This document shows, one piece after another, positions 8,139 through 17,285 of a DNA stretch of 64,000 nt. The notes below the pieces were generated by a model. The model had not been told where the DNA came from. It worked only from the letters and a program-made list of their open reading frames with translations, and did no database searches. The position numbers and the translations under genes are program-made. The DNA comes from CAZBMD01 sp964493325 (GTDB taxonomy: Bacteria; Babelota; Babeliae; Babelales; RVW-14). Every line of letters begins with the position of its first letter. The stretch's first letter is position 1. The DNA is taken from NCBI GenBank assembly GCA_964493325.1, contig CAZBMD010000007.1, forward strand, positions 15,980 through 79,979, read 5' to 3'.

Positions 8139-8714
8139 TTACATAACCTCAACGTCGCCTGAGTCTTTGTCTTCAATCTCTTCTTTGGTGACAAGCCCGC
8201 TGATGGCAAATGCTCGCTTGAGCGCCATTGCTTCTGCTACTTTTAAGATCATTGCATTGGTGTATTGCTGCCAGATGGGTGCTTCTTTTTTGTAATACTC
8301 TTTGATGCTGACAAAAACAGTTGTTGCCTTGGCGCGGTCCTTACGAAAAACACTGCAATAGGCACCAGAAAGTTTTGATTTATCAAAAACAAGGTGCTCT
8401 GCGCCGTACGCAATATGCAAGCTCCCGTCATCGCGCTTTGTGAGCACATCGCCCTGGTAGACCACATCACTTTCAATGCCATCAAAATCATCATGAAGAT
8501 TGGCAATTTTCAGATACCCATCTCGACTCGTAATGATGGTTGCCCTGCCGCCATATTTGATAAAGTAGATCTCTTTTTTAAGAGGATCAAGATTGTACAT
8601 ACTGCACAAATACATAAATGTTTTGAACTCATCGTCTGTAGCGCCAAAAGCGGCAGTTTTTCTGATGTGATCCAGCTCTTCTTTTAAAAAACCCAACTTT
8701 ACTCGTGACTTCAC
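8139..8714 (-). CDS. RecT/Bet-type phage single-strand annealing recombinase
   Basis: 191 residues, GTG start at 8714 with GGAGA seven bases upstream. The blocks are those of the RecT/Bet superfamily: a helix with CSMYNLDPLKKEIYFIKYG, then ATIITSRDGYLKIA, the DGIESDVVYQGD strand region, and a C-terminal WQQYTNAMILKVAEAMALKRAF helix followed by GLVTKEE. Such proteins anneal complementary single strands in phage-type recombination. At 191 residues it is shorter than lambda Bet (261), mostly through lack of the C-terminal tail. No exonuclease, SSB or other phage gene is adjacent, so it is a lone copy. Confidence 0.82.
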   Translation of the reverse strand: MKSRVKLGFLKEELDHIRKTAAFGATDDEFKTFMYLCSMYNLDPLKKEIYFIKYGGRATIITSRDGYLKIANLHDDFDGIESDVVYQGDVLTKRDDGSLHIAYGAEHLVFDKSKLSGAYCSVFRKDRAKATTVFVSIKEYYKKEAPIWQQYTNAMILKVAEAMALKRAFAISGLVTKEEIEDKDSGDVEVM

Positions 8715-9026
8715 GCTTTCTCCAATTTCAATTATTCAAAAACCATTATTTTATGCTGATTTTTATTAAATCCTATTGAAGAAATATTAATAATTATAAA
8801 AAAGAAATCAACATCGTCGCCGAATTAAGAAAATTACAAGACTTTGCAGCGACTTTCCATTAAATTAATTCAAAATGTACAATTCCTTTTAAATGAAGCC
8901 CAATTTCAAATATTTATTCCACAACAAAAACTTCGCACTCTTCTTTGTTTTTTTATTTATTTATCTATAATAATACCCCACAAGAACTAGCTCGTAAGGG
9001 TACATCCTATAAATAAAGGAAATTAC
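8715..9026. promoter_or_regulatory. AT-rich intergenic region with probable promoter of the AAA ATPase operon
   Basis: There is no gene in these 312 bases. A TATAAT box lies at 8966-8971, with a weak -35 (CTTTGT, 8943-8948) 17 bases before it, about 55 bases before the ATPase start codon. A divergent promoter for the recombinase presumably lies further left, but no clear box was found. Confidence 0.4.
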
Positions 9027-10934
9027 ATGCCGATAAAAAAACAAAAATTATCACTCCTACTCATTTTCATAGCATTTTTTGGAATACAAAGCGCATCACC
9101 GATGTATGGAAATTATGGAAACAATAATAACAATAATGACATTAGCAACCTCCTGAGTGCAGCCAACAGAGCAATTGGCACCGCACAGGCAGCTGAGACA
9201 ACGGCAAACGAAGCATACATCAAAGCCACGCAGGCGAATCAATTAGTAGATCGGGGCGTACAAAAAATAGATGATGCTGTGAGGACTGCTGAACTGGCAA
9301 TGACACAAAAAGCTGAAACTGCCGCTAAAAAAGCTGCTAATGAAACAAAAGGAGAGCTAAAGCAAGAACTGCAGGGTGTTGTACAGCAAGCAAAAACATA
9401 CAGAAATGAAGCAGAAAAACAGAAAAATGAGGTTGCCGCTTTCACACAAACTTGCCACGTTGAAGCAACTAATCTTATTAACGATCTCAAGACTGCAAAA
9501 AAAGAGGTTGATAATAAAATTGAAAATAAATATCGAGATATGAAAGACAAGATCCTCGATGATAAATTCAATCATCAAAAAAAAATAATCGATTTGCAAA
9601 CAGCAGAGGTAGAAAAACAAGAAAATATTAAAATTCAAAAAGCTAAAGAATATGAAATAGCTACTAGAAATGAGAAAATAGCAACTGCAAAAGAAACTGA
9701 AAAGCTACGCGAAGAAACTGACATAAGAGTAAAAAAAGCTACGCTCGATTTGGAATTAGAAAAAATAAAAACAGAAAAAATAGAAGACGGAAAAATACAG
9801 CTCGAGCTACAGAAACAAAAAATAGATGCGGGAGTCTTTGATACCGAAGCAAAAGAACGAAGAAAAGCCGATATTGAAAAAAATAAAGATAGGCTAGCCT
9901 TTTATACAAATATTGTTGGTCGGTTAGAATCATTTGCCACCGACCCAAAAAAAGTTGCCATTCTTGGGACTGCCGTCATTGGAACAGCAGCTGGAATCTA
10001 CGCAGCAAAACATGGCTTGCCCGTTCTTATCAGCCACCTGGTGCAACCACGTGTTGTGAGCGAAACATCTAAAAAAAGCTGGTTTGGGTACAAAGCGCCT
10101 ACAGAACTCATGAACATGAGCGACTTAACATTTGCTCCTGCTCTACAAAAACAACTTCTTGATATTGCTGACCGCGTACAAACCGCTCGCCTGTATGATG
10201 AAAATCTTCCTAACGTCATGTTTTACGGCGCACCAGGAACAGGTAAAACTGCCTTTGCAAAAGCGCTTGCACATTGCTGCGATGTTGATTATGCGCTGAC
10301 CTCTGGCTCAGAATTTGCAAAAATTACCGACCTTAATTTGGCGAACAAAGAACTACGTAAGCTCATTGAATGGGGTAAAGTTTCTGATAAAGGTTTAATT
10401 ATTTTCATTGACGAAGCTGAGTCATTGTTTGCCAACCGTAAGCTCCCAACAACATCAAAATCTGTTCAAGATTTTATTAACACCTTCTTGGCGCTTATCC
10501 CAGAAAAATCTCAGAAAAATTTGATGTTTATTTTTGCAAGTAACCATCCATTTAAGCTTGATGATGCAATCACCAACCGTGTAGGAATTAGCGTTGAGTT
10601 CACATTGCCTGCAGCAGAAGAGCGTACCAAGATCTTGTCAACATATCTCAATAAATTTGCCAACGCAAATGAAGATGCACTTGTGACGCTTGACCCTATC
10701 GTTCAAAAAAATCTTCCTCAGTACGCAAAAGCGCTTGAGGGACTTGCTCCACGCGCAATCAAGTATGTTGCGGAAGAAATGATTGTTTATGCTCGAAGAC
10801 AAGATAACAAGCAACTGAGCGACAAGATTGCCAAAGAAGCTATTCAGGCCGGTATTACCAGTATTCAGCAAAACGAAGCTTGGGCTGCTGAACGAGATAA
10901 GTGGGTAAAGGAACAACTAGCAGCTACAACATAA
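9027..10934 (+). CDS. ATAD3-like membrane-anchored AAA+ ATPase, first tandem copy
   Basis: A 635-residue protein with a signal peptide (1-24, ending SASP), an Asn-rich stretch, a long Ala/Lys/Glu-rich coiled coil (about 45-295) and one hydrophobic segment (about 310-335, VAILGTAVIGTAAGIYAA). A short SHLVQPRVVSETS linker leads into an AAA+ module with Walker A GAPGTGKT near residue 402, Walker B LIIFIDEAE near 458, sensor 1 FASN and a GLAPRAIKYV helix at the sensor-2 position. The order coiled coil, membrane segment, V-x-E-T-S linker, ATPase matches mitochondrial ATAD3, and the ATPase blocks (FYGAPGTGKT.FAKALA, YALTSG, LIEWG..SDKGLIIFIDEAE) follow the ATAD3 pattern. It heads an operon with the next gene. 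Cellular role unknown. Confidence 0.85.
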   Translation: MPIKKQKLSLLLIFIAFFGIQSASPMYGNYGNNNNNNDISNLLSAANRAIGTAQAAETTANEAYIKATQANQLVDRGVQKIDDAVRTAELAMTQKAETAAKKAANETKGELKQELQGVVQQAKTYRNEAEKQKNEVAAFTQTCHVEATNLINDLKTAKKEVDNKIENKYRDMKDKILDDKFNHQKKIIDLQTAEVEKQENIKIQKAKEYEIATRNEKIATAKETEKLREETDIRVKKATLDLELEKIKTEKIEDGKIQLELQKQKIDAGVFDTEAKERRKADIEKNKDRLAFYTNIVGRLESFATDPKKVAILGTAVIGTAAGIYAAKHGLPVLISHLVQPRVVSETSKKSWFGYKAPTELMNMSDLTFAPALQKQLLDIADRVQTARLYDENLPNVMFYGAPGTGKTAFAKALAHCCDVDYALTSGSEFAKITDLNLANKELRKLIEWGKVSDKGLIIFIDEAESLFANRKLPTTSKSVQDFINTFLALIPEKSQKNLMFIFASNHPFKLDDAITNRVGISVEFTLPAAEERTKILSTYLNKFANANEDALVTLDPIVQKNLPQYAKALEGLAPRAIKYVAEEMIVYARRQDNKQLSDKIAKEAIQAGITSIQQNEAWAAERDKWVKEQLAATT

Positions 10935-10953
10935 AAATAACAAAGGAAATTAC

Positions 10954-12765
10954 ATGCCGATAACAAAACAAAAATTATCACTCATCCTTCTCGCCATAGC
11001 ATTTTTTGGAATACAAAGCGCATCGCCAATGCTTGGTAAAAAATCTGAATCTTCGTTGGCAGGGGAAGCAAATCGGACATCTGTTAACGCTCTTAACAGT
11101 GCAAATAATGCAGAAAAAAAATCTCAAGAATGTTTACAAAATATACAAGATGCTGAAAAACGTCTGAATAAACTCAAGCAAGAAGCTGCAAGTGCTCAAA
11201 CAAATGTACAAGCTGCAGTAAATAGCGCTGCGCAAAATGCTGCAAATAAAGCAACCGCTACAGCAAAAGCTGAGCTTAAAGCCCTTGTCAAACAAGCAGA
11301 AAATCACTGCAGCTATGCTGAATCGTATAAAAATCAAGCATTTAATATTTCTAAAAATGTAGAAACAACAATAAGAAACACCCTCAACGCTCTAGAAAAG
11401 AAAATGGAAGATGCTGCAGTCAATCAAGCTACAAAAGTAGCACGAGCTCAACAAGCGATACAAGATGAAGCCGAGGCCAAACGTCGATCTGCAGAGTTAA
11501 AGACACATGAAGAGAAGGAAAAACAACGCTTTGAAACAGAAAAAAAATTAATACACGAGCGCATTCCTCTTGTTAAAGCAAAGGCTGAAGCAAAGGGGGA
11601 AATTGAAAAAGCTTTGCTCAAGATGAAACTAGAAAATCCTGACGAATACGAGAAAGAACTAAAAGTAAAAGCAGATACAGAACTTGCTATTGCAACCAAA
11701 AAAGAAGAAGAGGAAACGAAGAGATCTGCAAATAGATGGAACAAGGTAAACGAAATCATTGATCAATACACCGAGCCAAAAAAACTTGCTGTCATTGGCA
11801 CCGCAGTTGTTGGAATAGGCGCTGGAATTTATGCCGCAAAATATGGACTACCAATTGTTATCAGCCACCTGGTACAACCACGCGTTGTCAGCGAGACATC
11901 TAAAAAAAGCTGGTTTGGTTACAAAGCGCCAACGCAACAAATTGCAATGAGCGATTTGACCTTTGCTCCAGAGCTGCAAAGCCAGCTCCTTGATATTGCC
12001 GACCGTGTACAAACTGCCCAACTGTACAACGAAAACTTACCAAACGTCATGTTCTACGGCGCTCCGGGAACTGGTAAAACTGCGTTTGCCAAAGCCCTTG
12101 CACTCTGCTCTGGCCTTGACTACGCACTCACCTCTGGTTCAGAATTTGCAAAAATTACTGATCTTAACTTGCAGAATAAAGAACTGCGCAAGCTGCTTGA
12201 CTGGGGTATGGCATCGGACAAGGGTTTGATCATTTTCATCGACGAAGCTGAATCACTCTTTGCCAACCGTAAGCTCCCAACAACTTCAAAAAACGTACAA
12301 GATTTTATTAACACCTTCTTAGCTCTCATTCCAGAAAAATCTCAGAAAAATTTGATGTTTATTTTTGCAACCAATCATCCCTTCAAGCTTGATGATGCAA
12401 TTACCAACCGTGTGGGTATCAGTGTTGAATTTACCTTGCCCCAAGCACCAGAGCGCACCAAGATTCTTACAACCTACCTTGAAAAATTTGCTCACGAAAA
12501 CCCAGATGCGCTTGTCACATTTGACCCTGTTGTTCAAAAAAATCTTGCCAGATATGGCGAAGCGCTTGAAGGGCTTGCTCCTCGCGCAATCAAATATGTT
12601 GCCGAAGAGATGGTCGTCTACGCCCGCAGGCAAAAAAACAGGCAACTGAGTGACGAGCTTGCACGGCATGCCATTAAATCGGCAATTACCAGTATTCAGC
12701 AAACAGAACATTGGGCAACAGAACGAGACAAGTGGGTAAAGGCCCAAACCGCTGCGGCAAAGTAA
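10954..12765 (+). CDS. ATAD3-like membrane-anchored AAA+ ATPase, second tandem copy
   Basis: 603 residues, starting 19 bases after the first copy. It has the same ribosome site and start context (AAAGGAAATTACATGCCGAT), so the duplication included the 5' end. The plan is identical: signal peptide (to about 24), coiled coil (about 30-265), hydrophobic segment (about 275-300), SETSKKSWFGYKAP linker, Walker A near residue 369 and Walker B near 426. The coiled coil is diverged from the first copy, while the ATPase half is close to it and virtually identical to the third copy. A terminator follows at 12805. Confidence 0.85.
   Translation: MPITKQKLSLILLAIAFFGIQSASPMLGKKSESSLAGEANRTSVNALNSANNAEKKSQECLQNIQDAEKRLNKLKQEAASAQTNVQAAVNSAAQNAANKATATAKAELKALVKQAENHCSYAESYKNQAFNISKNVETTIRNTLNALEKKMEDAAVNQATKVARAQQAIQDEAEAKRRSAELKTHEEKEKQRFETEKKLIHERIPLVKAKAEAKGEIEKALLKMKLENPDEYEKELKVKADTELAIATKKEEEETKRSANRWNKVNEIIDQYTEPKKLAVIGTAVVGIGAGIYAAKYGLPIVISHLVQPRVVSETSKKSWFGYKAPTQQIAMSDLTFAPELQSQLLDIADRVQTAQLYNENLPNVMFYGAPGTGKTAFAKALALCSGLDYALTSGSEFAKITDLNLQNKELRKLLDWGMASDKGLIIFIDEAESLFANRKLPTTSKNVQDFINTFLALIPEKSQKNLMFIFATNHPFKLDDAITNRVGISVEFTLPQAPERTKILTTYLEKFAHENPDALVTFDPVVQKNLARYGEALEGLAPRAIKYVAEEMVVYARRQKNRQLSDELARHAIKSAITSIQQTEHWATERDKWVKAQTAAAK
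11929..12735 (+). repeat. Near-identical block shared with the third ATPase gene (copy A)
   Basis: Comparing this stretch with 13561-14367 (offset 1632), I found no difference in the lines checked; single mismatches appear just outside, at 11928 and 12736. The block covers almost the whole ATPase module, whereas the upstream coiled-coil regions of the two genes are unrelated at the DNA level. This points to recent gene conversion or a domain-scale duplication. Confidence 0.85.
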
Positions 12766-12804
12766 ACAATAGCAATTAATTAAAAACTACAAATCAAGTA
12801 ATAG

Positions 12805-12842
12805 GAGAAGCTACCAACAACATTGGTAGCTTCTCTTCTTTA
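12805..12842 (+). terminator. Intrinsic terminator after the second ATPase gene
   Basis: A perfect 12-bp stem (12805-12816 with 12824-12835, GAGAAGCTACCA) and 7-base loop, followed by a T-rich tract. It separates the first two ATPase genes from the third, which therefore probably has separate transcription or depends on readthrough. Confidence 0.8.
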
Positions 12843-12870
12843 AAAAAACCAAACCACAAAGAAAGATTTG

Positions 12871-14394
12871 ATGGTAAAAAAACAAAAAAAATTATCGCTT
12901 CTGGTCGTAATAACGCTGTGTGCCATGCAAACGGTATCGGCTATGAATGGGTATAATATATATGACAACAATAACGTACGCGATCAGCTCAATGAAACAA
13001 GGGCAACCTGTGAACAGATTGTTCAAACGGGCATTAATAGTATCTCTGGCCAGGTTGGGGTGGGCATGGCAGCACTCGATAATAAAATACAAGGGCTTAA
13101 TCATGAACTAGACCAACGAGTTGAAAACGCTATTGCAGATACCTATGATCAATATGAAAACAGAATGAGACAAGCGGCGCTTAATGCAGCACAACAAAAA
13201 GCACACGCACGCTACGCCGCCAAGCAACAAATGATTATAAACACTCATAACCTCAAGATGGCAGAGATAGCAGCTAAAAAAGATGCCGCCAAAGAGGTTG
13301 CAAAAATTCATTCAAAAGCGTCTATCAAAAATACAAAAATATTGTGGAAGAATGTTGGCAATCTTTTTAAATCGGCAGGCAATGGTATTGTTGATTTCAC
13401 CAAAGATGGCGACCGTATGCTCAAGGTGGGCACTTTTGTAGTAGCCTCTGCTGCAGGTATCTACGCGACAAAATATGGCATTCCGGTTCTTATCAGCCAC
13501 CTGGTGCAACCACGCGTTGTCAGCGAGACATCTAAAAAAAGCTGGTTTGGTTACAAAGCACCAACGCAACAAATTGCAATGAGCGATTTGACCTTTGCTC
13601 CAGAGCTGCAAAGCCAGCTCCTTGATATTGCCGACCGTGTACAAACTGCCCAACTGTACAACGAAAACTTACCAAACGTCATGTTCTACGGCGCTCCGGG
13701 AACTGGTAAAACTGCGTTTGCCAAAGCCCTTGCACTCTGCTCTGGCCTTGACTACGCACTCACCTCTGGTTCAGAATTTGCAAAAATTACTGATCTTAAC
13801 TTGCAGAATAAAGAACTGCGCAAGCTGCTTGACTGGGGTATGGCATCGGACAAGGGTTTGATCATTTTCATCGACGAAGCTGAATCACTCTTTGCCAACC
13901 GTAAGCTCCCAACAACTTCAAAAAACGTACAAGATTTTATTAACACCTTCTTAGCTCTCATTCCAGAAAAATCTCAGAAAAATTTGATGTTTATTTTTGC
14001 AACCAATCATCCCTTCAAGCTTGATGATGCAATTACCAACCGTGTGGGTATCAGTGTTGAATTTACCTTGCCCCAAGCACCAGAGCGCACCAAGATTCTT
14101 ACAACCTACCTTGAAAAATTTGCTCACGAAAACCCAGATGCGCTTGTCACATTTGACCCTGTTGTTCAAAAAAATCTTGCCAGATATGGCGAAGCGCTTG
14201 AAGGGCTTGCTCCTCGCGCAATCAAATATGTTGCCGAAGAGATGGTCGTCTACGCCCGCAGGCAAAAAAACAGGCAACTGAGTGACGAGCTTGCACGGCA
14301 TGCCATTAAATCGGCAATTACCAGTATTCAGCAAACAGAACATTGGGCAACAGAACGAGACAAGTGGATAAAGGCTCAGACAGCTACGGCATAG
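12871..14394 (+). CDS. ATAD3-like membrane-anchored AAA+ ATPase, third tandem copy
   Basis: The start is taken as ATG 12871 (a TTG lies one codon earlier), giving 507 residues. The signal peptide (about 1-25, ending TVSAM) is followed by a shorter helical region (30-175), a hydrophobic segment (about 185-205, VGTFVVASAAGIYA), the SETSKKSWFGYKAP linker and the AAA+ module with Walker A near residue 274. The module is essentially the same as in the second copy, while the N-terminal half is unrelated in sequence though alike in plan. It fits one ATPase engine fitted to different coiled-coil adaptors. Confidence 0.85.
   Translation: MVKKQKKLSLLVVITLCAMQTVSAMNGYNIYDNNNVRDQLNETRATCEQIVQTGINSISGQVGVGMAALDNKIQGLNHELDQRVENAIADTYDQYENRMRQAALNAAQQKAHARYAAKQQMIINTHNLKMAEIAAKKDAAKEVAKIHSKASIKNTKILWKNVGNLFKSAGNGIVDFTKDGDRMLKVGTFVVASAAGIYATKYGIPVLISHLVQPRVVSETSKKSWFGYKAPTQQIAMSDLTFAPELQSQLLDIADRVQTAQLYNENLPNVMFYGAPGTGKTAFAKALALCSGLDYALTSGSEFAKITDLNLQNKELRKLLDWGMASDKGLIIFIDEAESLFANRKLPTTSKNVQDFINTFLALIPEKSQKNLMFIFATNHPFKLDDAITNRVGISVEFTLPQAPERTKILTTYLEKFAHENPDALVTFDPVVQKNLARYGEALEGLAPRAIKYVAEEMVVYARRQKNRQLSDELARHAIKSAITSIQQTEHWATERDKWIKAQTATA
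13561..14367 (+). repeat. Near-identical block shared with the second ATPase gene (copy B)
   Basis: The partner of 11929-12735. The reading frame and boundaries are the same relative to the domain: it begins in the linker after the membrane segment and ends a few codons before the stop. Direct orientation and about 0.8 kb identity also make this a likely site of recombinational deletion or assembly collapse. Confidence 0.85.
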
Positions 14395-14521
14395 TAATGT
14401 TTTGGGTAAGATGATAAAATTTTTGAATGTTTAGCCGAGCTCTTCCTGAATGCCGAGCTCGGCAAGGCGTATCGAATAATACAAGCACCTATCTTTTTTA
14501 CAACGAAAGACCCCGTGAATC

Positions 14522-15163
14522 ATGCGCATCAGAACATTGCTCAATCCATTTAACTGCCTACAACGTTATGAAAAACAACTATGGGAAAAAATCTTTCCAC
14601 ATTTTGATGGTACCCTTGACGTGGAAGTTGGCTTTGGAACAGGTAGTTTTTTAGAATCGTATGCAAAAGCACATCCAACGCGTGCCATAGTAGGTTTTGA
14701 AATTCGTCGACAATTAGTTGAAGCAGCTCAAGAAAGAATAACCCAGCTAGGGCTAGAGAATATTCATCTTGTTTTAGGCAATTGCCAACTTGGCCTTGAA
14801 GATATGTTTGAAGATAAAAGTATCGATCGCTTGTTTATTTTTCACCCAGACCCATGGCCCAAACGGCAGCATCACAAAAGGCGCGTCTTGAATACACAAT
14901 TTCTTGAACTGATACATCAAAAACTCAAGTTGGGACACTGTCTGTATCTGGCAACTGATGTACCAGAGCTGTGGGAAGCTATGCTTGCAACCATAGAAGA
15001 AACTAAAAAATTTGCTCACATTACTGATGATCCATTTTGGACAACGCTCTATCACACACGTTGGAGAACCTACAGCCTTGAGCGGAATCGCTCTCTTTTT
15101 TATGGAACATTTAAGGCCCTGCAAAGCGCTGACGATAGTGAAGGCAGCCTACCAATTGAATAA
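14522..15163 (+). CDS. trmB: tRNA (guanine-N7-)-methyltransferase
   Basis: A 213-residue Rossmann-fold enzyme that makes m7G46 in the variable loop of tRNAs. SAM motif I is DVEVGFGTGSFL, followed by the acidic FEI strand end. The family hallmark HPDPWPKRQHHKRR is complete, and a C-terminal TRWRTYSLERN segment matches the substrate-binding end of TrmB. An inverted repeat with arms 14434-14442 and 14455-14463 lies in the leader. It converges with the next gene, with 25 bases between them. Confidence 0.92.
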   Translation: MRIRTLLNPFNCLQRYEKQLWEKIFPHFDGTLDVEVGFGTGSFLESYAKAHPTRAIVGFEIRRQLVEAAQERITQLGLENIHLVLGNCQLGLEDMFEDKSIDRLFIFHPDPWPKRQHHKRRVLNTQFLELIHQKLKLGHCLYLATDVPELWEAMLATIEETKKFAHITDDPFWTTLYHTRWRTYSLERNRSLFYGTFKALQSADDSEGSLPIE

Positions 15164-15188
15164 GCTGCCCCTAGTTTCTAAAAAAAAT

Positions 15189-15887
15189 TTATCTAAATAA
15201 TCCAAAAATGCCACGAATAAATGCCATAAAAAAGTCATAGAGCGAATCTAATATTCCAAGAAACGATTCTATAATGCCTTTAGGCTTGTCTTCTTGATGA
15301 TGAGCTACTGGCATTTGTTCCTTCTTTAACGTCTCTTTTTTAGTGGTATCCACAGAAGAAACTTTTGATGCTGTTTTTTCATCAGCCATTTTTGGAGAAG
15401 CTTCATCGGCCAAAAGATCTATAACTATTTTATCAATTTTACTCAAAAACCAAGCACGTTCTAAACCGGTTGCAACCTCGATACCACAAATTACAATGTG
15501 CGGAGGAACAAGCAAGTTGTCTATGGTCTTGCCATTGGCGGTTGTAACCTTGGCAAGCGTAAATTCTTTGTCGCTAAAACGTTTACTGTCATAATGAGGC
15601 TTGATGACTACAAGTTCTTTGATATTGGAAAGATCAAAACTAAGAATAGAATCATTAATTTCACTACGAATGCCACCAACCAAAACTCGTCCAAAAAAAG
15701 AAGCATCTTTAATTTTAATAGCACTCGTCTCGTCATGCACCGTTGCAAGCACACTGCCTTCACCTTCTTCAAGCGGCATAAACTGAGGCTCAAGCATAAC
15801 ACTCCCTTGCTTTGAGCCTTCACCCATATTCAATGAGCACACAGCTACCAGCGCTAACAGTACAAAATCCATTCTAAAACTTATCAT
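15189..15887 (-). CDS. Secreted protein of unknown function
   Basis: 232 residues, ATG at 15887 with AAAGGAGAG just upstream. The N-terminal hydrophobic stretch (MDFVLLALVAVCSLNMGEG after a few leading residues) is a signal peptide. The centre (about 45-145) is strand-rich, with VLVGGIRSEI, LSFDLSNIKELVVI and PPHIVICGIEVATG, suggesting a small beta-sandwich. A polar Lys/Glu/Thr linker follows, then a C-terminal amphipathic or hydrophobic helix (LDSLYDFFMAFIRGIFGLF) that may bind a membrane. No family recognised. Confidence 0.75.
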   Translation of the reverse strand: MISFRMDFVLLALVAVCSLNMGEGSKQGSVMLEPQFMPLEEGEGSVLATVHDETSAIKIKDASFFGRVLVGGIRSEINDSILSFDLSNIKELVVIKPHYDSKRFSDKEFTLAKVTTANGKTIDNLLVPPHIVICGIEVATGLERAWFLSKIDKIVIDLLADEASPKMADEKTASKVSSVDTTKKETLKKEQMPVAHHQEDKPKGIIESFLGILDSLYDFFMAFIRGIFGLFR

Positions 15888-16154
15888 GAGCTCTCCTTTA
15901 CTTGACCTTTAGACAGGCATTACCATATCATTTGATTATAAAACACTTTAGGCTACCAATCGCTCAGCTACAAACACAAGTATTTACATGAAGCACAACC
16001 CTCTTTATGAGATTAAAAATATTTCAAATTAAATTAATTTTCATAATGTTGCCATAGCATTGCTTTTAATTCTGTTTATAATACAATTCTGTACTGGGTA
16101 AAATTAAAAATTAACGTCCATAGAAATTGAAGCTTTGAGCTCAAAGGTATTCTT

Positions 16155-17177
16155 TTGAAAAATATTATTTTTTACATCATCATCAGCATGACAACGTTAT
16201 CATGCTTACCTGACATAAATACACCCGCAGAAGAAATCAATAATACCAACATCGACCCTACGCATAGAACATCGCACCACCTACATGCGCGCACTATAAA
16301 ATTATTGGTCAAACAAATTTCAAACCTTCTTGAGCAAGCAAAAAAACAGCCTGAATTTGCACTTGATAGTTTAAAGCTACAGGACATAATCACAGTCTCT
16401 GCAACAAGCCACTCTCTCTTGAGTACTTATTTTTTTATCACGCTCCTTCAAAACGCTCTCAATGCAAACGAATATTTTTCAGGTTTTATTCCACAGACTA
16501 CTACACCCTCTGAACATCAGACTCCACGAATTGAATTATCTGATCAAGAACAAGTGGACAAAATAACCGACATAGATAACCACGACACCAACGTCGCAGA
16601 ACTAATGACACTTGCAGAACTTATGGACACTCTTCACTATCTAGAAGAAGACCTAACATTTCGGATCAACAACCTTGATAGGCACGACAAATCTGAAATC
16701 ATAAAAGTTCTACTCGAAAAAAAAGACATCATCGAAACAAGACTTCGCAACCTTGGCATTTTAGAAATTAAGGCAAAACCTCCATTTCTAGAAACAGCAT
16801 TAGGAATAACAACCGTAACCATTGTCATTACAGGTATCATGGCAAGCGGATTACTCAGCTCATTGGATCTTGAAAGTAAATATTTTAACATCCCATCATT
16901 CGACCAATTTAAAAAGAATGCGTCTTTTGTATCTACAATGATTACGAAGTTGAGTGCACCGCCTACACCTCTTGAAGATCATGCACCTCTTGAAGAGAAT
17001 GATGATTTTTTTGATTGCAATTCAGATCCCGACTTTAACTCCGATGATGAAGACATAGGCGACCAGAACAATAATCAAGTTAATAATACTGAACCTAATG
17101 TCGACGATACTGACACCGATGAGCCACCGGTAAAATACTGGAACCCGCGAACATGGCGTTTTCCGCGAGTAATATAG
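16155..17177 (+). CDS. Exported protein with acidic tail, unknown
   Basis: 340 residues from a TTG start at 16155 (AAAGG lies 9 bases upstream). The N-terminus MKNIIFYIIISMTTLSCLP is a signal peptide; the Cys could be a weak lipobox but the -3 residue is not ideal. A helical region (25-205) is followed by one hydrophobic segment (about 212-235, GITTVTIVITGIMASGLL) and then a long acidic, Asp/Asn-rich tail with many D and E between 275 and 330. It would sit in the inner membrane with an acidic domain on one side. No family recognised. Confidence 0.7.
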   Translation: MKNIIFYIIISMTTLSCLPDINTPAEEINNTNIDPTHRTSHHLHARTIKLLVKQISNLLEQAKKQPEFALDSLKLQDIITVSATSHSLLSTYFFITLLQNALNANEYFSGFIPQTTTPSEHQTPRIELSDQEQVDKITDIDNHDTNVAELMTLAELMDTLHYLEEDLTFRINNLDRHDKSEIIKVLLEKKDIIETRLRNLGILEIKAKPPFLETALGITTVTIVITGIMASGLLSSLDLESKYFNIPSFDQFKKNASFVSTMITKLSAPPTPLEDHAPLEENDDFFDCNSDPDFNSDDEDIGDQNNNQVNNTEPNVDDTDTDEPPVKYWNPRTWRFPRVI

Positions 17178-17197
17178 CATCTCCCGTGTATATATGT

Positions 17198-17228
17198 TTG
17201 AATTAATTCGATTAAATCATTGTACAAT
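17198..17228 (+). promoter_or_regulatory. Possible promoter of the photolyase gene
   Basis: TTGAAT at 17198-17203 and TACAAT at 17223-17228, spacer 19 bases, ending about 58 bases before the GTG start. The spacing is slightly long, so the call is tentative. Confidence 0.35.
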
Positions 17229-17285
17229 TAAGCTTTTAGGTATATTTTTTTTGAGTACTTAACACACTCTGAGGAGGAAAATTTT

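Noticed and set aside
11963..12229. Extra open frames inside the ATPase genes that recur identically in the third copy
   Set aside because: They are shadows of the duplicated ATPase block in other frames; their repetition only reflects DNA identity.
14434..14463. Inverted repeat GCCGAGCTC/GAGCTCGGC before trmB as a terminator
   Set aside because: No T-run follows, and the right arm is itself a 12-bp palindrome, so structure and function are ambiguous.
14427..14654. 75-residue frame overlapping the start of trmB
   Set aside because: It lies in another frame over a clear trmB start and contains no recognisable motif.
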